DNA of 5,047 nt, from assembly GCA_043818215.1 (NCBI GenBank), contig JBDRGC010000196.1, positions 1-5,047 on the forward strand, in the 5' to 3' direction. Position numbers and translations under genes: made by a program. The DNA comes from JBDRGC01 sp043818215. GTDB lineage: Bacteria; Chloroflexota; Anaerolineae; Anaerolineales; UBA11858. This document shows, piece by piece, positions 1-4,903 of the stretch (its first letter is position 1; every line of letters begins with the position of its first letter). The notes under the pieces were generated by a model. That model had not been told where the DNA came from. It worked only from the letters and a program-made list of their open reading frames with translations, and ran no database searches.

Positions 1-1
1 C

Positions 2-427
2 CCGCTCCCTGCCTCCCCTGCCTCCCCTGCCTACACCCTCTCCCTGCGCGCCGCCCCTCCCCCCGAACTGACTATCGCCGCTTACGGACACATGGCCGAG
101 TTAGCCCGTGAAGCCATCCTGAAATTGGCCTACGAATACGAAGTCTTCGCCGAGTTGGTCGTTCCCACCCAACTGGCTCCCTTTGGGCAAGCCATTCTGG
201 CCTCAGCCCGGCGCACGCGTCGCTTGCTGGTGGCTGAGGAGGGCACTCTCACCCTGGGGTGGGGAGCGGAGGTGCTGGCCCGCGCCGCCGAGTCGCTGGG
301 GCCAAATCTGCAAGCTGCCCGGCGCGTCGCCGCCCGCCAGGTCCCCATCCCCGCCTCCGGCCCATTAGAGGCTGCCGTCTTGCCCGGCGTTGATGATATT
401 GTGCAAATGGCTCGAAAGATGGTATAA
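2..427 (+). CDS. 2-oxoacid dehydrogenase E1 component, beta-type subunit, C-terminal part (5' partial)
   Basis: The open frame enters from the left edge and ends with TAA at 425-427, leaving 141 visible residues. From about position 32 the protein reads YTLSLRAAP, then LTIAAYGHM, then LVVPTQLAPF, LLVAEEGTLTLGWGAEVLA and PIPASGPLE. This matches the transketolase C-terminal domain of pyruvate or branched-chain 2-oxoacid dehydrogenase E1 beta subunits, including the typical VEEG...G.GAE and PIP segments. In the family this domain helps form the thiamine-diphosphate E1 heterotetramer that decarboxylates a 2-oxoacid and reductively acylates a lipoyl domain. The N-terminal pyrimidine-binding domain lies outside the window, so the substrate, and whether this is a separate beta subunit or an alpha-beta fusion, cannot be told. 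The ATG at 92 falls inside the domain and is not the true start. A lipoyl-domain protein lies downstream at 2086, as expected for such an operon. The segment is strongly GC-rich. Confidence 0.85.
   Translation, partial: PLPASPASPAYTLSLRAAPPPELTIAAYGHMAELAREAILKLAYEYEVFAELVVPTQLAPFGQAILASARRTRRLLVAEEGTLTLGWGAEVLARAAESLGPNLQAARRVAARQVPIPASGPLEAAVLPGVDDIVQMARKMV
5..30 (+). repeat. In-frame 9-bp tandem repeat (CTCCCCTGC), about 3 copies
   Basis: CTCCCTGC at 5-12 is followed by two exact copies of CTCCCCTGC at 13-21 and 22-30. The unit is three codons long, so it adds a Pro-Ala-Ser run to the E1 protein just before the conserved YTL strand. It is purine-rich on the opposite strand, like the repeat at 2349-2390. 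The left edge cuts the view, so more copies may lie upstream. Confidence 0.6.
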
Positions 428-433
428 ACTGCT

Positions 434-450
434 TGTGGAGGTGTGATATG
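434..450 (+). promoter_or_regulatory. Ribosome binding site and start of the AAA ATPase gene
   Basis: GGAGG at 437-441 lies 6 bases before ATG 448, an ideal Shine-Dalgarno arrangement. This decides the start in favour of ATG 448 over the in-frame TTG at 433, which would overlap the Shine-Dalgarno itself. The 17 bases 434-450 recur with one mismatch at 1582-1598, where they start hicB. Confidence 0.8.
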
Positions 451-1599
451 GTCTCGAAAATAAAATCCATCACGCTACAGAATTTTCTATCTTTCGGCGG
501 AACACCGGTTACGCTTGAGCTTCGCGATCTGAACGTTCTTATGGGGCCAAACGGAGCAGGCAAGACCAATCTGATCGAAGCTATCCATCTGCTGCATAAT
601 ACGCCAAATGATTTGGCTGCTTTCTTGCGGCAAGGAGGCGGGAGTCATGAGTGGATATGGAAAGGTCAGATAAATGCTAAAGAGAAACGCGCTCGAGTGG
701 AAACGTTTTTGGACTTGGATTTAGATTCCGAAGACGGCCTACGTGCATTTCCACTGCACTATTACTTGGAATTTACTCAATCTGGTTTTACATTCGAAAT
801 CACCGACGAACGGGTTGAGGCAGCAGTAATTCTTGAAGGCTATGATCGACCGTCTTTGTTTTTTGGTTATGAAAACGGGCATCCTTTAATTGGCCCCTTT
901 AATGACGATGATCCGCTATCACATATCCAATTCCGTTTACCGCGTGAGGATATTGATCCGCAACAATCCATATTGGCACAGAGAATCGCTCGCAACCAGT
1001 TATCCCCCTTAGATGAATACTTCGCATCGATTCGACTCTTTCGAGAATGGGAATTTGGACGTTTCGCCACTCAAAGATTGCCTGGACAGGCTGATCACCC
1101 CAACGATTTTCTTGCGGAGGATGGCTCTAATCTTGGTTTGGTTATCAACAAACTGCAAGTTGACCACCATAGGGCCTGGGTAAAGATCATGAATTATATG
1201 CAGCGGTTTTGCGATCCGGTCAGCGACATCGTTGTAAAAGTTGAAGCGGGGAGTGTGCAAATCTTTCTGAAAGAAAATTACCTGGATAAACTGACTCCGG
1301 CTTCCCGGCTATCAGATGGTACTTTGCGATTTCTAAGTATGCTCGTTGTACTTTTGCACCCTTCTGTTCCTCCGCTGGTCGTTATCGAAGAGCCAGAACT
1401 TGGACTTCACCCAGACGCGGTTTCCTTGATGGCGGAAGTGTTACAAGAAGCCTCTAATCGCACCCAGCTAATCATCACTACTCACTCAGACTTGCTCGTA
1501 AGCGCAATTGACGACCCTGAGAATATTATCGTTTGTGAAAAGCATAAAGGAGCGACTACGTTCAACCGCTTGAAAGATTACTGTGGAGGTGCGATATGA
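448..1599 (+). CDS. AAA family ATPase of the SMC/RecF/OLD-like (AAA_21) type
   Basis: This is a 383-residue cytosolic ATPase. Walker A is GPNGAGKT at residues 33-40, after an N-terminal strand, ITLQNFLSF, typical of RecF/SMC-like ATPases. The ABC-type signature LSDGT starts at residue 288. Walker B is VVIEEPELGLHP around 311-322, with catalytic Glu315. The H-loop is ITTHSD at 343-348. The middle third is the less conserved insert usual between the two nucleotide-binding halves. No nuclease (Toprim) domain follows, so it resembles the stand-alone predicted ATPases of the COG4637 kind, not full OLD nucleases. Such ATPases dimerise on ATP and often work with a small effector, many in phage defence; that role is inferred here. 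The stop codon overlaps the hicB start (ATGA at 1596-1599), so the two are translationally coupled. The gene is visibly AT-richer than the E1 and lipoyl/NeuD genes around the cassette, which suggests transfer. Confidence 0.88.
   Translation: MVSKIKSITLQNFLSFGGTPVTLELRDLNVLMGPNGAGKTNLIEAIHLLHNTPNDLAAFLRQGGGSHEWIWKGQINAKEKRARVETFLDLDLDSEDGLRAFPLHYYLEFTQSGFTFEITDERVEAAVILEGYDRPSLFFGYENGHPLIGPFNDDDPLSHIQFRLPREDIDPQQSILAQRIARNQLSPLDEYFASIRLFREWEFGRFATQRLPGQADHPNDFLAEDGSNLGLVINKLQVDHHRAWVKIMNYMQRFCDPVSDIVVKVEAGSVQIFLKENYLDKLTPASRLSDGTLRFLSMLVVLLHPSVPPLVVIEEPELGLHPDAVSLMAEVLQEASNRTQLIITTHSDLLVSAIDDPENIIVCEKHKGATTFNRLKDYCGGAI
1582..1598 (+). promoter_or_regulatory. Ribosome binding site and start of hicB, inside the ATPase 3' end
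   Basis: GGAGG at 1585-1589 lies 6 bases before ATG 1596 and sits within the last codons of the ATPase. The 17-base block TGTGGAGGTGCGATATG differs from the ATPase start block at 434-450 by one base. Both genes therefore carry nearly the same initiation signal. Confidence 0.75.
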
Positions 1600-1868
1600 G
1601 AATACGATTTATTCTGAGCGAGTATATGGCAGGAGCGTTGGCCTATGCGGAGTACGACAAACTGGAAGATGGTACCTACGCGGGACGTATTCCTGTTTGC
1701 CCTGGCGTGCTTGCTTTTGGGGTATCTTTGCGGGAATGTCAGGATGAATTGCGGTCAACGCTAGAGGATTGGATCTGGGTAGGTGTTAAGTTGAATCATG
1801 CTTTACCAATCGTCGATGGTATTGATTTAAATAGGGAGCCAGTTTATGAGCCGATGGACGCCGTGTAA
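1596..1868 (+). CDS. hicB: HicB-like antitoxin (type II toxin-antitoxin)
   Basis: This 90-residue protein shows the partial-RNase-H-fold pattern of HicB: a first strand (IRFILSEYM), then LEDGTYAGRIPVCPGVLAFG at about residues 23-42, then the helix SLRECQDELRSTLEDWI at 44-60. The DG...IP..PGV..G.S/T pattern is the family hallmark. In known systems HicB binds and blocks HicA. It is short: after residue 60 only about 30 residues remain, and no ribbon-helix-helix or helix-turn-helix is evident. It may therefore neutralise the toxin without acting as an operon repressor by itself. The start overlaps the ATPase stop by 4 bp and its end overlaps hicA by 23 bp, so antitoxin precedes toxin. Context and sequence both support the call. 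What exactly it inhibits, and whether the ATPase affects this, is inferred. Confidence 0.8.
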   Translation: MRIRFILSEYMAGALAYAEYDKLEDGTYAGRIPVCPGVLAFGVSLRECQDELRSTLEDWIWVGVKLNHALPIVDGIDLNREPVYEPMDAV

Positions 1869-2079
1869 GCGCCGCGCTTTTATCCGTCGTTTGCGTAAAC
1901 TTGGCTTCGAAGGCCCATATTCCGGGACGCGGCATCAATTTTTTGTTTACCGGCATCAGCGTTTGACGGTGCCGTCGAACGCTGAATACTCCGTCCCCCA
2001 ATTACGGATGTTGCTCGAAGAGGCTGAGAATATTTTGGGGTGGCGGGTAACCCTGGACGAATGGGAACGGTTACGGTGA
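1846..2079 (+). CDS. hicA: HicA-like mRNA interferase toxin
   Basis: This 77-residue protein fits HicA, a small double-stranded-RNA-binding-fold toxin that cleaves mRNA. It starts with a basic helix (KRRAFIRRLRKLGF), then PYSGTRHQFFVY, with the likely catalytic His at residue 30. It then has RLTVPSNAEYSVPQLRMLLEE, matching the family's 'iPnh.eis.g.lr.ilk' end. The length is normal for HicA. ATG 1846 is preceded by GGGAG at 1834-1838 with a 7-base gap. The start lies inside hicB, in another frame, with 23 bp of overlap, so synthesis should be coupled to antitoxin translation. A short C-terminal tail (GWRVTLDEWERLR) extends past the core. No catalytic residue appears to be lost, so the toxin may be active. 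The stop is only 6 bp from the next gene. Confidence 0.82.
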   Translation: MSRWTPCKRRAFIRRLRKLGFEGPYSGTRHQFFVYRHQRLTVPSNAEYSVPQLRMLLEEAENILGWRVTLDEWERLR

Positions 2080-2085
2080 TATTTT

Positions 2086-3207
2086 ATGGGTGAGTCTTTT
2101 CAGATTAGTATCCCACTCCTCAACCCCAACGAACCCGAGGCTCTGTTGGCCGCGCTGCATGTGACAGAGGGCCAGCAAGTCGCGGAGGGCGACTTGATCT
2201 GCACCCTCGAGACCACCAAGTCCACCGCGGAGGTGGCCGCGGAGTCTGCGGGATATGTGGCCGGCTTGCAGTTTGCCAAGGGCGATACGGTGCGCGCCGG
2301 CGATGTGTTGTGTTATTTGACCGCCTCGCCCGATGAATGGGTGGCAAGGAGCAGGGAACAGGAAGCAGTAAGCAGGAAGCAGGAATCGGGGGGCGAATCC
2401 TCACCCCTGATTCCTGAAAACCTGCGCATCACCCAACCTGCGTTGACACTGGCGCGGAAACGCGGACTCGACCTCGATCAATTCCCCATCGGCCCACTGG
2501 TCACAGAAAAGATGGTGCGGGCACGGCTGGCGAGTCCCGCAGCAACGCTTGCCGTTCCCGAGAGTGAGTTTGACCCCACCGCGATCATCATCTACGGCGG
2601 CGGTGGACATGGCAAGTCGCTGCTGGATTTGTTGCGATCCCTGGGAACGTACCGGGTGGTGGGCTTCGTGGATGATGGCTTGCCTGCCGGTGACGCGATC
2701 ATGGGCCTGCCCGTGCTGGGCGGGAGCGAGTCGCTGCCTTATCTGTATGCCCAGGGAACGCGTTTGGCGGTCAACGCCGTGGGTGGAATTGGTCGGGGGG
2801 ATATTCGCATCCAGGTTTTTCGACAATTAGCGGAGGCGGGGTTTGCTTGTCCGGCGGTAGTACACCCGACCGCATTTATTGAACCAGGCGCAACTCTCGC
2901 TCCGGGCGTGCAGGTTTTTCCCCACGCCTACGTCGGCAGCGAGGCCCGGGTTGGCTTTGGCAGCATTGTAAACACCGGGGCAATCCTCTCCCACGATTGT
3001 GTGTTGGGTAATTTCGTCAACATCTCGCCAGGCGCGATTCTGGCCGGGGAGGTGCAGGTGGGCAATGGCGCGCTGATCGGCATGGGGGTGACAGTCAACT
3101 TGCAGGCCAAAGTGGGAGCGGGGGCGCGCATCGGCAACGGGGCTACAATCAAGTCGGATGTGCCAGACGGCGGGGTGGTGCGCGCCGGGGGCGTTTGGCC
3201 GGCCTGA
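2086..3207 (+). CDS. Lipoyl domain / E3-binding-like segment / NeuD-PglD family sugar acyltransferase fusion
   Basis: This 373-residue multidomain protein begins with a lipoyl domain at about residues 5-80. The lipoyl-lysine motif LETTKST places Lys45 in the usual hairpin turn, and the MKM motif expected for biotin is absent. A repeat-derived linker spans 86-102. Residues 115-148 (ITQPALTLARKRGLDLDQF...) resemble the peripheral subunit-binding domain of E2 enzymes, but the GTGP-GRI loop is degenerate. Residues 166-250 form a PglD-type N-terminal Rossmann domain (IIIYGGGGHGKSLLD, VVGFVDD). Residues 255-360 are a left-handed beta helix of hexapeptide repeats. His303 in LSHDCVLG aligns with the catalytic His of PglD/NeuD (EHEC in Campylobacter PglD, from memory). 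The usual 'V.GNPA' end is replaced by VVRAGGVWPA. The protein thus has E2-like front domains and a sugar acyltransferase in place of the E2 catalytic domain. The start at ATG 2086 has a weak GGTGA at the hicA stop. Confidence 0.85.
   Translation: MGESFQISIPLLNPNEPEALLAALHVTEGQQVAEGDLICTLETTKSTAEVAAESAGYVAGLQFAKGDTVRAGDVLCYLTASPDEWVARSREQEAVSRKQESGGESSPLIPENLRITQPALTLARKRGLDLDQFPIGPLVTEKMVRARLASPAATLAVPESEFDPTAIIIYGGGGHGKSLLDLLRSLGTYRVVGFVDDGLPAGDAIMGLPVLGGSESLPYLYAQGTRLAVNAVGGIGRGDIRIQVFRQLAEAGFACPAVVHPTAFIEPGATLAPGVQVFPHAYVGSEARVGFGSIVNTGAILSHDCVLGNFVNISPGAILAGEVQVGNGALIGMGVTVNLQAKVGAGARIGNGATIKSDVPDGGVVRAGGVWPA
2349..2390 (+). repeat. Six imperfect copies of a 7-bp purine-rich repeat (AAGCAGG) inside the lipoyl/NeuD gene
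   Basis: The units run GAGCAGG, GAACAGG, AAGCAGT, AAGCAGG, AAGCAGG and AATCGGG. Three units equal seven codons, so the peptide repeats as SREQEAV and SRKQESG at residues 89-102. The tract fills the linker between the lipoyl domain and the E3-binding-like segment. It resembles the short tandem heptamer repeats known from filamentous cyanobacteria. The frame stays open through it. Confidence 0.75.
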
Positions 3208-3234
3208 ATTTTTGTAACCATTCAATCCCACCTC

Positions 3235-3339
3235 GCGTTACCACGCTCCGGCGTGGTAACGCAGGTCACAACGCTCCGCGTTCCTGCCTGGGCGACGCGG
3301 AGCGTCTCAACAAGCGTTCCAACGCAGAGCATTGGAACG
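3235..3339. repeat. REP-like element made of three consecutive palindromes
   Basis: Stem 1 pairs 3235-3246 with 3251-3262: 12 perfect base pairs and a TCCG loop. Stem 2 pairs 3271-3281 with 3295-3305: 11 perfect base pairs and a 13-base loop. Stem 3 pairs 3315-3325 with 3329-3339: 10 of 11 pairs and a 3-base loop. Stems 1 and 2 share ACGCTCCG. The block is GC-rich and follows the lipoyl/NeuD stop by 27 bp. It looks like a dispersed multi-hairpin repeat of the REP/REPIN kind. No T-run follows stem 1, so it is not a standard terminator, though it could stabilise the 3' end of the upstream transcript. Confidence 0.75.
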
Positions 3340-3353
3340 AGGGGGGTGAACGG

Positions 3354-3458
3354 CACGAATTTTTAAAAGTGGAGAGTTGGAAGAGAATTCAGTTATTTCC
3401 ATTTTGGAACATACTGCCGAAGGTAGCATAAAACACCAAACAAAACATAAAAACCTTT
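3354..3458 (+). pseudogene. Remnant of a RhuM-family gene (about 35 codons)
   Basis: In the frame starting at 3354 the DNA reads FFKSGELEENSVISILEH, then TAEG, then KHQTKHKNL. This matches the RhuM family segment '(N)IFKSGELEENSV...TKHYNLD', the same region as residues of the gene starting at 3567. At DNA level, TATTTCCATTTTGGAA at 3395-3410 is identical to 3783-3798 in that gene, and similarity extends on both sides. There is no start codon, and similarity fades after about 3458. The remnant begins within about 20 bases of the right edge of the palindromic element. It is an unexpressed scar of a second RhuM copy; the function is that of the family, which is poorly known. Confidence 0.7.
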
Positions 3459-3566
3459 GCGCCTTTGTACCTTCACCTGCACTTGACCGCAGGTACAAGT
3501 GTGCGCTTCATCGTGCCCTTTGGGTATTGCGTGATAAATTCTGACCTTTTTTCAGAGGAGCCAAGT
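3459..3566. other. Leader region before the second RhuM gene, no gene seen
   Basis: This short AT-mixed stretch has no convincing coding signal. It holds an 8-bp inverted repeat, TTGTACCT (3465-3472) with AGGTACAA (3491-3498), around the hexamer TTGACC (3483-3488). The latter would serve as a -35 box, but no good -10 box stands at the right distance. A clear Shine-Dalgarno, AGAGGAG at 3554-3560, precedes ATG 3567. Confidence 0.4.
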
Positions 3567-3653
3567 ATGCCAACAAATAAACTGCAAATAAAAGACGAGT
3601 TAACCGAATTTCTTCTCTATACTACGCCAGGCGGAAAGGTACAAGTCGAAATA

Positions 3654-3660
3654 TTTTTTT
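3654..3660 (+). other. Seven-T homopolymer causing a +1 frameshift in the RhuM gene
   Basis: The run ATATTTTTTTCAC contains seven T. Six T would join the N-terminal frame (...KVQVEIFF) to HNENIWLTQKRMAELFG exactly as in RhuM proteins. The shift is thus localised to this tract. It could be a real mutation, a slipping switch, or a sequencing or assembly error. Confidence 0.8.
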
Positions 3661-4109
3661 CACAACGAAAATATCTGGCTTACCCAAAAACGCATGGCTG
3701 AATTATTTGGAGTAAATATTCCTGCCATTAACAAACATTTGAAAAATATTTTTGAAAGTGGTGAATTAGAGAAAACCTCAACTATTTCCATTTTGGAAAC
3801 AGTTCAAACTGAAAGAGACAGAACGGTTAAAAGAAAGATGGAATACTATAATCTTGACGCAATTATTTCTGTCGGCTACAGGGTAAACTCATCTCAAGCC
3901 ACGCAATTTAGGATTTGGGCTACCGAGCGGTTGAAAGAGTTTTTGATAAAGGGCTTTATTCTTGACGATGCCCGCTTGATAAACGGGGCATATTTTGGCA
4001 AAGATTATTTTCGCGAACTTTTAAAACGTGTTCGTTCAATACGCGCAAGTGAACGCAGAATTTACCAGCAGATTACTGATATTTTTGCCTGGTGTAGCAT
4101 TGACTACAA

Positions 4110-4122
4110 CCCGAAATTGCTC
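4110..4122 (+). other. Probable intron-binding sites IBS2 (4110-4116) and IBS1 (4117-4122) in the RhuM exon
   Basis: The 13 exon bases before the proposed 5' splice site are CCCGAAA and TTGCTC. TTGCTC is the exact complement of GAGCAA at 4336-4341 (EBS1). CCCGAAA is the exact complement of TTTCGGG at 4238-4244 (EBS2). The two exon elements are adjacent, and the intron elements come in the expected order, EBS2 then EBS1. IBS1 ends exactly where the intron-like GTG starts, at 4123. Confidence 0.55.
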
Positions 4123-4237
4123 GTGTCGAGATAAATCCGAGACCCTGGGAATAGAAAAAGGAGAAGAACCCCTCTAAGAAATTGGTCAATATTACCCAGT
4201 GGGTGAAAGTCCCACCTGACTACATGGTCCCGATCTC

Positions 4238-4341
4238 TTTCGGGAAAGCCTAGCCAGCAGGTCAGTAGCGAAATCCACCCCGTTTGGCGGGGTCTGCGTC
4301 GTGCAAACCCAGTAATGGGAGTACGGAGCTGGATGGAGCAA
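4238..4341 (+). other. Intron domain I segment with candidate exon-binding sites EBS2 and EBS1
   Basis: TTTCGGG at 4238-4244 pairs with exon bases 4110-4116, and GAGCAA at 4336-4341 pairs with 4117-4122. TCGGG of the EBS2 candidate can also pair locally with CCCGA at 4229-4233, so EBS2 is less certain than EBS1. The two sites are about 95 bases apart, at intron positions near 116 and 214, which is reasonable for domain I. Confidence 0.5.
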
Positions 4342-4698
4342 GGATACAGGCCGCGTCACTGAGCCCCGAAATGGGTATGATGGTGGACGAAAGATAACCA
4401 TACTGAGAAGTGAGTATGGGAAAGCCGACGGTTTTCATGCGCTGGAAGGCAGCAGTCCTGTGAGCGAAAAGAAAGGGCGAGCACACAGGGCACCACCGGG
4501 GTCTACGAGCGGGGCATGTATTCACAGGGGTAATTCGGAAACTCGAGAGAGCCATCATGTCTCCCACCCAAGCAGCCAGAAGATGAGGAGTACTGGCGAT
4601 AAACAAGAGACCTGGCACTGTCAGGCCACGCTTTCGGCAATGGCAGTGAGCCGTGAAAACGGGACACAAAGAAGAAGAAAGCGGGGAATGGGTATTGG

Positions 4699-4722
4699 GA
4701 AGCGAAAGCGAAAAGCGAAGCG
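4699..4722 (+). repeat. Short AAGCG-type slippage tract inside the intron
   Basis: Four AAGCG units separated by 0-2 extra A or G bases lie in the non-coding part of the intron, before the RT start. This may mark a variable loop. Confidence 0.4.
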
Positions 4723-4903
4723 ACCCAAGAAGGGCAGATGGCAGTCGCAGCTAAGCATAGTACCGATGGACAGAGAGAAACCTGTCCGGGATGGTGGGGA
4801 AGTGAGACCCAAGCGACCCACCGTAGGAAAGGCGAAGCCGGGAGAAACATTCTGAAGGAAGGAAAGATGAGAGGCATTTCAAGGTCATACCTATGCAGGC
4901 ACT

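Larger units (their letters stand above)
3567..4122 (+). pseudogene. RhuM-family protein gene, frameshifted and interrupted by a group II intron
   Basis: AGAGGAG at 3554-3560 is 6 bases before ATG 3567. The first frame gives MPTNKLQIKDELTEFLLYTT and PGGKVQVEIFF, the usual RhuM N-terminus, then shifts at seven T (3654-3660). Removing one T restores VEIFFHNENIWLTQKRMAEL FGVNIPAINKHLKNIF, continuous with the second frame. That part shows YYNLDAIISVGYRVNS, ATQFRIWATERLKEFLIKGF, GKDYFRELLKRVRSIRASER and TDIFAWCSIDYNPK, all family hallmarks. The family (virulence protein RhuM, Pfam Virulence_RhuM) has a winged-helix-like N-terminal half and is often found near type I restriction-modification genes; its biochemical role is not established. 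Normal members run about 330 residues, so roughly the last 40 percent is missing here. After residue Lys (codon 4114-4116) the intron begins, and its first bases supply the stop TAA at 4132. An intact second exon may lie past the intron, outside the window. The gene is AT-rich compared with upstream genes. Confidence 0.8.

Noticed and set aside
433..447. TTG 433 as start of the ATPase (five extra residues, MWRCD)
   Set aside because: It overlaps the Shine-Dalgarno GGAGG at 437-441 that serves ATG 448, and the extra residues are not family-like.
2349..2390. CRISPR-like repeat
   Set aside because: The 7-bp units are contiguous with no spacers and lie in coding sequence.
2401..3231. Long open frames on the - strand opposite the lipoyl/NeuD gene (2401-2826 and 2827-3231)
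   Set aside because: They mirror the GC-rich codon pattern of the + strand gene, show no recognisable domain, and the + strand protein is clearly real over the whole stretch.
3235..3262. Perfect 12-bp hairpin as a rho-independent terminator
   Set aside because: No T-run follows it; it continues into two more palindromes, which fits a repeat element better.
3195..3431. Open frame of 78 codons over the palindromes
   Set aside because: It starts inside the lipoyl/NeuD gene, reads through the repeat, and uses a different frame from the RhuM remnant. No start signal or family resemblance.
3459..3545. Continuation of the RhuM remnant (weak likeness to 'RFRIWAT.VLRD')
   Set aside because: Likeness appears only in scattered pieces in changing frames, too weak to claim.
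3465..3566. ATG 3465 as start of the RhuM first frame
   Set aside because: The residues before Met at 3567 do not look like RhuM, and 3567 has the good Shine-Dalgarno.
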